DNA of 64,000 nucleotides from UBA11222 sp049323435 (GTDB lineage: Bacteria; Pseudomonadota; Alphaproteobacteria; UBA11222): positions 22,632 through 86,631 of the forward strand of contig JBMOMX010000035.1 of NCBI GenBank assembly GCA_049323435.1, given 5' to 3'. Numbering within the stretch: the stretch's first letter is position 1; the number at the start of each line of letters is the position of its first letter. The notes under the pieces were generated by a model. The model was not told the DNA's origin. It did no database searches and saw only the letters and a program-made list of their open reading frames with translations. Below, piece by piece: positions 18,928 to 27,859 of the stretch. Position numbers and translations under genes: made by a program.

Positions 18928-18952
18928 CGGCATGACATTAGATTTGTCCTTT

Positions 18953-19044
18953 GACCCCCTCCCGGCCTCCCCCTTTCAGGGGGAGGAGGGCGATAGCCGC
19001 GCATACTCCCTCCCCCTGCAAGGGGGAGGGCTGGGGTGGGGGTC
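18953..19044. repeat. GC-rich REP-like palindromic element
   Basis: This 92-bp stretch between dusA and the permease starts GACCCCC and ends GGGGGTC. It contains two inner hairpins (CTCCCCCTTTCAGGGGGAG and CCTCCCCCTGCAAGGGGGAGG). 'CCCTCCCCCT...AGGGGGAGGG...GGGGTGGGGGT' elements of this form are dispersed intergenic repeats in many alphaproteobacteria. Only one copy is seen in this window. Confidence 0.75.
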
Positions 19045-19105
19045 CACTTTTATAGAGGGCTGGATGGCTTACGGGCCGATTCAACCTGATGTCATGCTGC
19101 TCTAG

Positions 19106-19939
19106 ATGGACATCCTCGCCGGTTACACGCTTGTCCAACTGGTGCTGTTTGCAGGCGGTTTGGCGCTGACCGGCGCGGTGGCCGGCATATTGGCGGGTCT
19201 GCTGGGCGTGGGCGGCGGCATTGTGATCGTGCCGGTGCTGTATCATATATTTACCGGCATCGGCATTGATGAGGCGGTGCGGATGCATCTGGCGGTCGGC
19301 ACCTCGCTCGCCACCATTGTCGCCACCTCGACCCGTTCAATGCGTGCGCACCGCGACAGGGGTGCGGTGGATGCGCAACTGCTGAAACAGCTTGCCTTGC
19401 CGATAATCGCGGGTGTGCTGCTGGGCTCGGTTCTTGCGGGTTGGCTGAACAGTGCTGCGTTGATGGCGGTGTTCGCCACAGTGGCGCTGATTGTTTCATG
19501 CCATCTGGCGTTCGGGCGCGAGAAATGGCGCATCGCCGATCATTTTCCCGGCGGCCTCCTGCGCGCGGCCATTGGCGCATTTATCGGATTGATCAGTGTG
19601 CTGATGGGTATTGGCGGCGGCACGGTGGGGGTACCGATCCTGACGCTGTATAATACACCCATTCACCGGGCAGTCGGCACCGCGACCGGATTCGGGTTGA
19701 TCATCGCCGTGCCGGGAACGCTCGCCATGATGGCGAATGGCTGGGGCGCGCCGGGCCTGCCGCCATTCTCGATCGGTTATGTCAATCTGCTGGGTTTTGC
19801 GCTGATTGTGCCCACAACCATTCTGGCAGCGCCCTGGGGCGCGCGCATTGCCCATGCGATCAGCCGCCCCGCATTGCGCGCCGCTTTTGCGGCCTTTCTG
19901 GCGCTGACCAGCCTGCGAATGATACTCGATCTTATCTAG
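19106..19939 (+). CDS. TauE/SafE (TSUP) family permease
   Basis: A 277-residue membrane protein with about eight hydrophobic helices arranged as two repeats. Each repeat begins with the family's glycine-rich turn, 'AGLLGVGGGIVIVPVLY' (about 28-45) and 'SVLMGIGGGTVGVPILTLY' (about 165-183). TSUP proteins export or import sulfite, sulfoacetate or related anions; the substrate here is not indicated. The gene follows the REP-like element and is not obviously in an operon. Confidence 0.9.
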   Translation: MDILAGYTLVQLVLFAGGLALTGAVAGILAGLLGVGGGIVIVPVLYHIFTGIGIDEAVRMHLAVGTSLATIVATSTRSMRAHRDRGAVDAQLLKQLALPIIAGVLLGSVLAGWLNSAALMAVFATVALIVSCHLAFGREKWRIADHFPGGLLRAAIGAFIGLISVLMGIGGGTVGVPILTLYNTPIHRAVGTATGFGLIIAVPGTLAMMANGWGAPGLPPFSIGYVNLLGFALIVPTTILAAPWGARIAHAISRPALRAAFAAFLALTSLRMILDLI

Positions 19940-20000
19940 CAATTTTTTTAGGGTTTTTTGATTCAGGGGCTTGCAAGGGGCGGAGCTTTCTGATCACATC

Positions 20001-20019
20001 TATGATCATAGATTGTGAA
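20001..20019 (+). promoter_or_regulatory. conserved TGATCA-AGATT motif, copy 1
   Basis: TATGATCATAGATTGTGAA stands 22 bases upstream of the amidohydrolase ATG. A second TGATCA lies at 19991-19996. The block TATGATCA(T/C)AGATT recurs in front of the two paralogous amidohydrolases at 33960 and 35268, and I found it nowhere else in the window. The TATGAT could itself be a -10 box; the palindromic TGATCA could be an operator. Confidence 0.6.
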
Positions 20020-20041
20020 GCCGCGTCAACGGAGGAAACCC

Positions 20042-21211
20042 ATGAAGACAGGAATCGGACCAGGAGCCATCTCGGCGGACAGTCATATCGTCGAGCCGCC
20101 AAATTGTTATATCGACTATATTGAACCGAAATACCGCGATACCGCCCCGCATGTGGCGGCCGGTGAAAATGGCCAGGACATCATCGTCATCAAGGATATG
20201 AAGAAAACCGTGCCCATGGGTTTTCTGGCTGGCGCCGGCATGACACCCAATGACCGCGCCAAATTCGCAGCGACCACCAAATTCGACGGCATCCGCCGCG
20301 GCGCCTGGGATCCCAAGGCGCGCGCCGCCGATCTGGACCAGGATGGTATTGCCGCTGAAATCATATATGCCTCCATTGGCATGATTTTATGCACCCACCC
20401 GGATGCGGAATATAAAAATGCCTGTATGCAGGCCTATAACCGCTGGCTTCAGGAATTTTGCGGCGGCTTGCCGAACCGGCTGTTCGGGCTGGCGCAAACC
20501 GCCGTTCTGTCCGTGGACAGCGCGATCGAGGATTTCCGCCGCGCCAAGGAAATGGGTTTTGTCGGCATGATGATGCCGGGCAATCCCATTCAGGGCGATT
20601 ACGACAAGCCGGAATATGACGCTTTGTGGGAATGCGCGGTGGATCTCGACCTGCCGCTGGCGTTTCATATTCTTACCTCATCGGAAGGCAGCATCGAAAG
20701 CGTATTGGCGCCAAAGCGCGGACATCCGCTGGGCGGATTCCTGAATATCATCCGCGCGGTGCAGGACATTGTATGCCTGTTCACCCTGACCGGCATTTTC
20801 GAGCGCTTCCCCAAACTGAAACTGGTTTGCGCGGAAGGCGATGCGGGCTGGATGCCGCATTACATGTACCGGATGGATCATGCGGCGACCTTTAACCTGC
20901 AAACCGGCATCATTCCGGGGCTGTCCAAACTGCCCAGCGAATATCTGCGCAGCAATGTCTGGATGACCTTCCAGGATGACGGGATCGCCTATCAGACCGC
21001 GCATCTGATGAATCACAAGCGCCTGATCTGGGCCAATGATTTTCCGCATACGGATTCGACCTGGCCGCGCTCGCAGGCATTGATCAGCAAACAAGCCAAA
21101 GGACTGACCGCGGCGCAGCATCAGGATATTTTCCGCAACAATGTGGCGGAACTGTTCAATCTGCCCGCGGGCAATGAATCCTGGCAGATGCACAAAATGG
21201 CGGCGGAATAG
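20042..21211 (+). CDS. amidohydrolase family protein (COG2159), paralogue 1
   Basis: A 389-residue TIM-barrel protein of the amidohydrolase-2 (ACMSD-like) group, which hydrolyses or decarboxylates cyclic or aromatic acids. The metal motif after strand 1 is 'SADSHIVEPPN'. Later candidate ligands are His in 'LAFHILTSSEG' and 'AEGDAGWMPHYMYRMDH', and the Asp/His of 'WANDFPHTDSTWP'. The start is ATG 20042 with a clear GGAGGA RBS. It is close to the tandem paralogues at 33960 and 35268 and shares their upstream motif. Substrate unknown. Confidence 0.9.
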   Translation: MKTGIGPGAISADSHIVEPPNCYIDYIEPKYRDTAPHVAAGENGQDIIVIKDMKKTVPMGFLAGAGMTPNDRAKFAATTKFDGIRRGAWDPKARAADLDQDGIAAEIIYASIGMILCTHPDAEYKNACMQAYNRWLQEFCGGLPNRLFGLAQTAVLSVDSAIEDFRRAKEMGFVGMMMPGNPIQGDYDKPEYDALWECAVDLDLPLAFHILTSSEGSIESVLAPKRGHPLGGFLNIIRAVQDIVCLFTLTGIFERFPKLKLVCAEGDAGWMPHYMYRMDHAATFNLQTGIIPGLSKLPSEYLRSNVWMTFQDDGIAYQTAHLMNHKRLIWANDFPHTDSTWPRSQALISKQAKGLTAAQHQDIFRNNVAELFNLPAGNESWQMHKMAAE

Positions 21212-21244
21212 CGCCGCCCGCGCCGGAATGGCCTGATCGGATCA

Positions 21245-21274
21245 ATCGGGGACAGTATAAATGCTGTCCCCGAT
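21245..21274. terminator. hairpin between convergent genes
   Basis: ATCGGGGACAG (21245-21255) pairs exactly with CTGTCCCCGAT (21264-21274) around TATAAATG. It lies between the convergent amidohydrolase and P450 genes and can serve both as a terminator. The GGGGACAG...CTGTCCCC form also resembles dispersed REP palindromes mobilised by RAYT transposases. Confidence 0.7.
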
Positions 21275-21296
21275 AAGCCGTGCGCCCCGGCCAGTG

Positions 21297-22565
21297 TTAG
21301 GCCGGATCAAACATTATGTGCAGTTCCTTTAACCCGCGCAGAACGATGCTGGGTTCATGGTGCGGGTCGGGATGACCGGGCGCCAGGCGCAGATTTTTCA
21401 TCCGTGTCAGGATGGTTCTGAACGCCAAATTCATTTCCTTGCGCGCCAGCATGGCCCCCAGGCAGTGATGCGTGCCCTGGCCAAACGCCACATGGCGGGC
21501 CGCGTTTTCACGGCGCACGTCGAATTTTTCCGCCCCCTCGAATTGCGCCTCGTCACGATTGGCGCTGGCGAACATCAGCATCACCGCTGCGCCTTTGGGC
21601 ATGAAGGTTCCGCCCAGCGTCGTGTCGCGGGTAGTAACCCGGAAAAGACCCTGCACCGGGCCGTCAAAGCGCAGCACTTCCTCGGTCAGGTTCTCCACCA
21701 GCGACATATCATCAAGCACCAGTTGCATTTGATCCGGGTGCTGAAGCAATAGCATCATTCCCTTGGACAGCGAGTTGGTAGTGGTTTCATTACCCGCCGC
21801 CAGCAACTGATTGAGCACGGACAATAGTTCCGCTGTGCTCATCGGCTCGCCATTTTCCATACGCGCGCGCACCAGATCGGAAATAATGTCATCGGTGGGA
21901 TTGGCGCGTTTTTCCTCGATCACCCTGGCGAAATATAGCTGAAACTCCAGCATCAGTTTCGAGGCTGCAATACGCTGTTCCTTGCTGGACACGCCGCTGA
22001 TCTGCTGGGTCAGCGCATCCGACCATTGCTTGAAAATTCCGATATCGCTGCGCGGCACACCAAGCTGATCGGCAATGATAATCATCGGCAGCGGCACGGT
22101 GAATTGCGACACGAACTCGCACTTGCCGTCTTTGATGAATTTGTCAATCAGCTCGTCGACCAGGTTCTGAATATAGGGTTCCAGCTGATTGACGCGCGCC
22201 TGGGAAAACACCTTGTTGATCGGGTTGCGATAGAATTTATGCTTGGGCGGATCCACCGTGATCAGTGTGGGCACAGAAGGATAGCCGCCATAATCTTCAA
22301 ACCGGGTGCGCATTTCGGGCGGCGCCATTAAATCAATGACATCGCTGGAAAAAGTCGCGGTGTCCTTGAGCGCCTTCACAACATCCTCATAGCAGGTGAC
22401 GGTAAAAAACCCGGCAACCGGGTCTTTATGAACCGGATCTTCTTCCCGCAGTTTTTTGTAGGTGTGATACGGGCATTCGATCACATCCATATCGACCAGC
22501 GTGGTCTGCTCCAGTGGCTTTTGCGCAGCAATGCGGCCCTTTTCTTCAAGTTCCGTCCGGATCAT
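21297..22565 (-). CDS. cytochrome P450, paralogue 1
   Basis: A 422-residue soluble bacterial P450 monooxygenase. Seen: the I-helix oxygen-activation motif 'AAGNETTTNSL' (about 263-273), a candidate ExxR within 'LTEEVLRFDGPVQG', and the heme-thiolate loop 'FGQGTHHCLGAMLAR' with the axial cysteine near 372. The N-terminus has no membrane anchor. The opening block 'LVDMDVIECPYHTYKKLREE' is almost the same as in the P450 at 26604, so the two are recent paralogues. No ferredoxin or reductase is encoded nearby, so electrons must come from elsewhere. Confidence 0.94.
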   Translation of the reverse strand: MIRTELEEKGRIAAQKPLEQTTLVDMDVIECPYHTYKKLREEDPVHKDPVAGFFTVTCYEDVVKALKDTATFSSDVIDLMAPPEMRTRFEDYGGYPSVPTLITVDPPKHKFYRNPINKVFSQARVNQLEPYIQNLVDELIDKFIKDGKCEFVSQFTVPLPMIIIADQLGVPRSDIGIFKQWSDALTQQISGVSSKEQRIAASKLMLEFQLYFARVIEEKRANPTDDIISDLVRARMENGEPMSTAELLSVLNQLLAAGNETTTNSLSKGMMLLLQHPDQMQLVLDDMSLVENLTEEVLRFDGPVQGLFRVTTRDTTLGGTFMPKGAAVMLMFASANRDEAQFEGAEKFDVRRENAARHVAFGQGTHHCLGAMLARKEMNLAFRTILTRMKNLRLAPGHPDPHHEPSIVLRGLKELHIMFDPA

Positions 22566-22846
22566 GGCAAATTCCTCAGTTGGTTGCGGTCTGCAAATGA
22601 CAGGCCTATCAGGCCCTCATCTACAATATTATCAGTAATATGGTTTATTTTTGGTCAAGAGGCAAATTGCTTGTAAGAGATTTACAAAAAAATGCCGTTG
22701 CGTCCCTTGCCTTCTGGCTGCCACGGCGGCAAGACAGGGGGTGAATGACAGGCGCGATAATTCAGGGCACGCCCTGGAATAACAGGCATCCCGGTCCGTT
22801 ACATACCCAGATCAACTGGCCGTGTTTTCTCCGGCCAGCCTGATTG

Positions 22847-23473
22847 TTAGTCCGGTTTTTTTGCCTTTAGCGGCAGCAGCCGGAACAGGCTTTCCTGATC
22901 AGGCAGGCCAGTGACATTAATTCCATTCTTCTTTTGGAATTCGCTCAGGGCCGCATGCATGGCCTTACTGTAATTGCCATCAATTGATCCCTTGTAAAAC
23001 CCCTGATCCGACAGGCTCTGTTGCACCCTTTGCAATGTTTCACGATAAATGGGAACGCCCTTTTCCTTATTGCCAGCCAGTAATTTGTCACTACGGGCGA
23101 TAATGCGCTGCGGGTGAAGCGCCTGGATCATATTATTTACAGCAATTTCAAATCGGTCCTCGGGATAAGATGCGCAGTAACGCTCCAGCAGCGCCAGCAG
23201 CAGATCGGTTGTCTGCCAGGGCGTCAGATCGAAAGTATCCGGGCTATTCTTGTTTGCGGCGGACAAATATCCATCCACCCAGCCGGCGAACAGATCTGCG
23301 GCCTTGGCGTTTCCCGCCTTGCGGGAATCGGTAAAGGCCTTGCATGGCGCACCGCCGCCGCCATCAATGGCATAGGCCCCATTACTATCGGCGGCTTTTG
23401 CGCGGTCCACCGGCAATGCAGGGCTCCATGCCAGGCCAAACACAAGAAGCGCCAATATCCTATGCGCCCGCAT
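22847..23473 (-). CDS. exported protein with C-terminal peptidoglycan-binding domain
   Basis: From ATG 23473 the product has about 208 residues with a Sec signal peptide ('ILALLVFGLAW', cleavage near 'RAKA-AD'). A middle region (about 40-120) contains paired cysteines in 'APCKAF' and 'LERYCASYPED'. A PG_binding_1-like domain follows at about 150-200 ('VQQSLSDQGFYKGSIDGNYS', 'ALSEFQKKNGI'). An upstream start at 23524 would add 17 residues ahead of the signal. It is probably a periplasmic wall-associated protein. It lies 89 bp downstream of a PEP-CTERM gene. Confidence 0.75.
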   Translation of the reverse strand: MRAHRILALLVFGLAWSPALPVDRAKAADSNGAYAIDGGGGAPCKAFTDSRKAGNAKAADLFAGWVDGYLSAANKNSPDTFDLTPWQTTDLLLALLERYCASYPEDRFEIAVNNMIQALHPQRIIARSDKLLAGNKEKGVPIYRETLQRVQQSLSDQGFYKGSIDGNYSKAMHAALSEFQKKNGINVTGLPDQESLFRLLPLKAKKPD

Positions 23474-23562
23474 GGCGAATATTCCTATTTCTGATTTGAA
23501 TAATAAAAACCACCGGCGCATCATTATGGCGCGCCGGCGGTTGCTAACGTAAGTGGTGCGCT

Positions 23563-25041
23563 TTAGCCGGCGCGAACCAGCTGCCCGCGTCCCGTCCTCA
23601 GACCAAGGATCCCCGCCAGTCCCGTGCCCAGAAGCAGCAGCATGCCGGGCTCAGGCACAGCGGCGCCATCATCATCCACAAGGATGGCCGTCATCGTCAG
23701 GGACAGGGCGCCGCCAGTGAAGTCGAGGAAAGTTGGGAACGCCGTGGCGAAGCCCGCATCCGCAACGTCAAGTAGTGGCAATATCCCCATCAGATCAAAT
23801 GTGGTGACATCATCATCGGGGTCGAAGGAGTAGGATTCACCCGGTAGAATGGTGGCCACGACAATCCCATCAACAATGATGTCGAAGGGCCCGGTAAAGC
23901 CGGTCAAGGGCGCCATCACTTCGAGGAACTCGGCCCCGGGACCGGTCAGCGCATAGGTGAAGCCTTCCGCAAATGGCGGGTCATACCACAGACGGGGTTG
24001 TGGCGCGGGGAACTCAAACTGCCCGGGTGCGGGAACGAATGGCAGTACAGGATTGTCTTCCGTCTCGCCCGGGGCAACACCACCGACGCCGCCAAAGGCA
24101 AAGATAAAGGTCGCGGGCGTGCCGTCAGGGTTGCCTTCGACAGGATCGCCCACGGCAGCAGATGTAAACCCATCGCCGCCGCCGCCGCCAGGGTTGCTTT
24201 GCCCCAATGAATACAGATTGACACCAAGCCCGGCCAGCGCGGCAAGGGCGCTGGCCTCGCTTTCGCGCGAGCCGTAGAAGATGTTGAAGGTGCGGCTTTC
24301 CCCGGAGGCAAGATCACCAAAGGCAAAATCAAACAGAGAGCCATGGTCGTCCGGCCCCAGGTCGATAAAGTCGACGTTTTCCGACGAGGACCCAAAGTCA
24401 CCTGTCGTGCTCGGACCCGTGAGCGGGTCGCCACTGGCGAAGCCATCATTGCTGGCATACAACACATTGCCGCCATTGGCCACCAGATTGTCCTCCACGC
24501 CCTGATGGGTGACAAATTCATTGAAAGCAGTGGGCGGCACATCCCAATCCATTACCCGCCGGTAGATGACATTATTCGCTGTCAGATCGCCAGTATTCCG
24601 GATCGTGACATTGACCTGGAAAATATCGGCCTGCAGCGAGGGGCCAAACAGATGCGTGACCTCGATCGGGGCGCCGGATAGCCTTACCAGGGAGCTGGCG
24701 GTGTTGGCGGTTGCACCGAATGTGCCGCCGGTCAGGCCGCCAAAACCCGCAGCCTGATTAGCGAAACCTGAGGTGGTAATGCTGTCATAGGTGGTCGCAA
24801 CACCCCAGCCTTCGCAGAAACAACCCGGAGAAATGGCATCGCCAATCGGGTTGCGGTAAACACCGTAGGTCATGAACCCGCCCGGACCGTTATCGGAAAA
24901 GTTCAGCTCGGCTGTATCGTTCACCCCTAGCGAAGTCGCGCCATAGGTGATGACCGCGCCAGCATAGGCCGGGCCATTTGCTAGAAATAATGCCATCGGC
25001 GCTGTCGCGGCGGTGGCCAATAATGCTCGTCTTAAGCTCAT
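23563..25041 (-). CDS. PEP-CTERM sorting domain-containing exported protein
   Basis: A 492-residue exported protein. The N-terminal signal is 'LRRALLATAATAPMALFLAN..AYA'. The C-terminus has the sorting signal: 'VPEPGMLLLLGTGLAGILGL' followed by the basic tail 'RTGRGQLVRAG'. PEP-CTERM proteins are processed by an exosortase and usually go to the cell surface or matrix. The body is rich in Gly, Asp, Thr and Pro with no catalytic domain that I recognise. The ATG at 25041 has a clean GGAGA RBS. No exosortase is present in the window. Confidence 0.85.
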   Translation of the reverse strand: MSLRRALLATAATAPMALFLANGPAYAGAVITYGATSLGVNDTAELNFSDNGPGGFMTYGVYRNPIGDAISPGCFCEGWGVATTYDSITTSGFANQAAGFGGLTGGTFGATANTASSLVRLSGAPIEVTHLFGPSLQADIFQVNVTIRNTGDLTANNVIYRRVMDWDVPPTAFNEFVTHQGVEDNLVANGGNVLYASNDGFASGDPLTGPSTTGDFGSSSENVDFIDLGPDDHGSLFDFAFGDLASGESRTFNIFYGSRESEASALAALAGLGVNLYSLGQSNPGGGGGDGFTSAAVGDPVEGNPDGTPATFIFAFGGVGGVAPGETEDNPVLPFVPAPGQFEFPAPQPRLWYDPPFAEGFTYALTGPGAEFLEVMAPLTGFTGPFDIIVDGIVVATILPGESYSFDPDDDVTTFDLMGILPLLDVADAGFATAFPTFLDFTGGALSLTMTAILVDDDGAAVPEPGMLLLLGTGLAGILGLRTGRGQLVRAG

Positions 25042-25202
25042 GATATTTCTCCTATTAATAGTTAAGGACGTCCCAAAATGCGGAAGCCAAAGTTTTGATC
25101 TGCTTACTTCACCCAAATGCTTGCGGGTATATTCAAATACTAAGCAATGCCCATGCTAATTATGGGTTTATTAATGGTCAATAATTTGTCTATTCAAAAT
25201 TT

Positions 25203-25634
25203 GTGACGGCCATCACAAAGCGGGTGGATTTTTCCCTGCGTGAGACCGCTCTTGCCTTATGGCGCAACAGACAGCAAGATTACCCCGTGAGCGACACCAT
25301 ACCCATACAGATGGCCCGCGTGCAGCGGGCCCCCGAAAAGGTCTTTTTCGACCGGCAGGAACTGCTGGTAATTCTGCATCTTTATGGCCGCATGGTGCAG
25401 GCGGGCGAATGGCGCGATTATGCGATTGACGGGTTAAGGGATCGGGCGATTTTCTCGGCCTTCCGGCGCGCAAGTGAAATGCCGGCCTATTGCATCGTCA
25501 AACAGCCCGCGCTGGCCGGGCGTCAGGGCCAGTACGCCATTACCGGCAGCGGCGGCCAAATTCTGAAGCGCGGCCGTGAATTGCCCCAGGTGCTGCGAGT
25601 GCTGGAACGCAAACTGTTGAAGCTGGTGGAATAA
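25203..25634 (+). CDS. DUF2794 family protein
   Basis: A 143-residue cytosolic protein from a GTG start, matching the alphaproteobacterial DUF2794 family. The conserved core is 'VFFDRQELLVILHLYGRMVQ' followed by 'AGEWRDYAIDGLRDRAIFS'. No catalytic residues are known and the function is undetermined. It is convergent with the Bax-inhibitor-1 gene, separated by a strong hairpin. Confidence 0.85.
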   Translation: MTAITKRVDFSLRETALALWRNRQQDYPVSDTIPIQMARVQRAPEKVFFDRQELLVILHLYGRMVQAGEWRDYAIDGLRDRAIFSAFRRASEMPAYCIVKQPALAGRQGQYAITGSGGQILKRGRELPQVLRVLERKLLKLVE

Positions 25635-25638
25635 AAAA

Positions 25639-25664
25639 CCCCGCAGCTTAAGCAAGCTGCGGGG
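25639..25664 (-). terminator. intrinsic terminator of the Bax-inhibitor-1 gene
   Basis: CCCCGCAGCTT (25639-25649) pairs with AAGCTGCGGGG (25654-25664) around a 4-base loop. Read on the minus strand the stem is followed by TTTTTT, a classical rho-independent terminator 22 bases past the minus-strand stop. In the plus direction it is followed by 'CTTGATTGTCT', so it may serve DUF2794 weakly. Confidence 0.9.
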
Positions 25665-25686
25665 CTTGATTGTCTCAGGCCGCAAC

Positions 25687-26406
25687 CTATTCGCGGTTGC
25701 CGCCAAACAGGCGCAGCATCATCAGGAACAGGTTGAGGAAATCCAGATACAGCGTCAGCGCGCCCATGATCGACTTTTTGCCGGCGATCTCATGGCCATC
25801 GTCTTCAAGGTAGATTTCCTTGATTTTCTGCGTGTCATAGGCGGTCAGGCCGGTGAACACCAGCACGCCGATCACCGAAATGGCGAAGTCCAGCGCCGAA
25901 GAAGCCAGGAAAATATTCACCACCGATGCGATGATAATACCGATCAGCCCCATAAACAGGAACGAGCCAAAGCCGGTCAAATCCCGCTTGGTGGTATAGC
26001 CATACAGGCTGACCGCGCCGAACATGCCCGCCGTGATAAAGAATACGCGGGTAATGCTGACCCCGGAATAGACATAGAAAATGCCCGACAGCGACAGGCC
26101 AACCAGCCCGGCATAGACCCAGAACCAGGTTTGCGCGGAACTGAAGCTCATCGCATGAATGCGGGCGCTGAGATAGAGGACAACGCCCAGCGGCGCCAGC
26201 ATCACCACCCAGATCAGCGGCGATCCAGCGATGGCGGAATAGATATCGGTGCGATAACCAAGATAAGCGATGATGCCGGTCAGCGCCAAACCCGACGCCA
26301 TATAATTATAGACCCGCAGCATATATTCGCGCAGGCCCTGATCGATGACCTGCGCACGCGCGCCAGTGCCGCCGAGGGCCGTCATATTCCGATCAAAATC
26401 AGCCAT
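25687..26406 (-). CDS. Bax inhibitor-1/YccA family membrane protein
   Basis: A 239-residue integral membrane protein with about seven hydrophobic helices. Family features include 'YMASGLALTGIIAYLGY', 'YAGLVGLSLSGIFYVY' and the C-terminal 'LTLYLDFLNLFLMMLRLFGG', typical of alphaproteobacterial BI-1/YbhL-type proteins. Members are implicated in calcium leak and membrane stress. It stands alone with its own terminator. Confidence 0.93.
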   Translation of the reverse strand: MADFDRNMTALGGTGARAQVIDQGLREYMLRVYNYMASGLALTGIIAYLGYRTDIYSAIAGSPLIWVVMLAPLGVVLYLSARIHAMSFSSAQTWFWVYAGLVGLSLSGIFYVYSGVSITRVFFITAGMFGAVSLYGYTTKRDLTGFGSFLFMGLIGIIIASVVNIFLASSALDFAISVIGVLVFTGLTAYDTQKIKEIYLEDDGHEIAGKKSIMGALTLYLDFLNLFLMMLRLFGGNRE

Positions 26407-26530
26407 GTGAGTCCAGTTCTCCCTGTAAGAATGCTTGCGCTATATATCGGTCATATATGGGCAAAGTTCAAGCCATAGCCGTTAAACCGCCGCTTGCAGC
26501 AATAAAAGTGTCACTGTAGCTGTTGATTAG

Positions 26531-26559
26531 TTGCTTTTTTACTATTGATATATTACATA
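26531..26559 (+). promoter_or_regulatory. candidate promoter of the second P450 gene
   Basis: TTGCTT (26531-26536) and TACATA (26554-26559) are separated by 17 bases in an AT-rich stretch upstream of the P450 ATG at 26604. The match to consensus is moderate, and neighbouring TTGATT (26523) is an alternative -35. A 'GAGGG' RBS precedes the start. Confidence 0.3.
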
Positions 26560-26603
26560 TTAACCCGCACGCACCATCCGCCAAAGATAGATATGAGGGT
26601 TAA

Positions 26604-27854
26604 ATGTCAATTCTGGAAGAAAAGGGCCGCGCCGCCGCCGCCAAGCCGGTTGATCAGATCACACTGGTGGATATGGATGTGATTGGCTGCCCCTATCACG
26701 CCTATCAGAAGCTGCGCCAAGAGGCGCCGGTATTCAAGGATCCGGCGGGTTTTTTCGTCGTGACCCGCTATGACGATATTTATATGGCGCTGAAGGACAC
26801 GGCGACATTCTCCAGCGATTCGCTGGTGCCGCGCGAGGAATATGTCCGCCCCGTGCAGTATGGCGGCCTGCCGATGACGGACACCATGATCACCTCCGAT
26901 CCGCCCCGGCACCGTTTTCTGCGCGGCCCGCTGAACAAGCTGTTTTCGCTTTCGCGCGTCAATCAGATGGAAGCCTATGTGCAGCAGATTGTGGATGAGC
27001 TGATCGACAGCTTCATCGACAAGGGCGAATGCGATTTCGTCAAAGACTATACCATACCGCTGCCGATGATTGTCATCGCCGATCAGCTGGGCGTGACACG
27101 CGATGACCTGCCGAGCTTTTCACGCTGGTCGGACGCTTTTGCTTCGCTGGTCAGCGGTTTTGCAACCGAGGATGACAAGATTTTTGCGGCGAAACAGATT
27201 GTCGAGATGCAGCAATATTTCCTCAAGGTCATTCCGGTAAAACGCCAGAACCCGACCAATGACGTGATCTCCGATCTGGTACAGGCCAAAATGGAAGATG
27301 GCGAACCGATGAAGGATGTGGATATTCTTTCCAGCATCCATCTGCTGCTGACGGCGGGGAATGAGACCACGACCAATTCCATGTCGCTGGCCATGCGGGC
27401 GCTGATCGAAAATCCGGCGCAGATGCAGGCGCTGCGCGATGATCCGTCGCTGGTCACCAATTTTGTCGAGGAATCGCTGCGTTTTGACGGGCCGGTACAG
27501 GGGCTGATGCGCCGCGCCACCTGCGATACCCAAATCGCCGGGGTAAAAATTCCCAAGGATTCGCTAGTGAATCTGCGCTTCGGCAGCGGCAATCGCGACG
27601 CAGCCAAATATACCAAACCCGATGAGCTCAATGTCTGCCGTAAGGACAGCACCGTGCATCTGGCTTTCGGCCAGGGTACGCATACCTGCCTGGGCGCCAG
27701 CCTGGCGCGCAAGGAAATTGATCTGACCTTCCGCACCATTCTGCGCCGGATGAAAAATATCCGCTTCCGCGATCCGGGGGTGGAAATGGTCTATGAACGC
27801 AATATAGCGCTGCGTACCATGAAAAATCTGCATATCAAGTTCGACAAGGCGTAA
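26604..27854 (+). CDS. cytochrome P450, paralogue 2
   Basis: A 416-residue soluble P450. Motifs: I-helix 'TAGNETTTNSMSLAM', a candidate ExxR in 'FVEESLRFDGPVQG', heme loop 'FGQGTHTCLGASLAR'. The N-terminus 'MSILEEKGRAAAAKP' and the block 'LVDMDVIGCPYHAYQKLRQE' align residue by residue with the P450 at 21297-22565, so the pair arose by duplication. The genes lie 4 kb apart on opposite strands. A monooxygenase role is certain from family; the substrate is not. Confidence 0.94.
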   Translation: MSILEEKGRAAAAKPVDQITLVDMDVIGCPYHAYQKLRQEAPVFKDPAGFFVVTRYDDIYMALKDTATFSSDSLVPREEYVRPVQYGGLPMTDTMITSDPPRHRFLRGPLNKLFSLSRVNQMEAYVQQIVDELIDSFIDKGECDFVKDYTIPLPMIVIADQLGVTRDDLPSFSRWSDAFASLVSGFATEDDKIFAAKQIVEMQQYFLKVIPVKRQNPTNDVISDLVQAKMEDGEPMKDVDILSSIHLLLTAGNETTTNSMSLAMRALIENPAQMQALRDDPSLVTNFVEESLRFDGPVQGLMRRATCDTQIAGVKIPKDSLVNLRFGSGNRDAAKYTKPDELNVCRKDSTVHLAFGQGTHTCLGASLARKEIDLTFRTILRRMKNIRFRDPGVEMVYERNIALRTMKNLHIKFDKA

Positions 27855-27859
27855 TCGGT

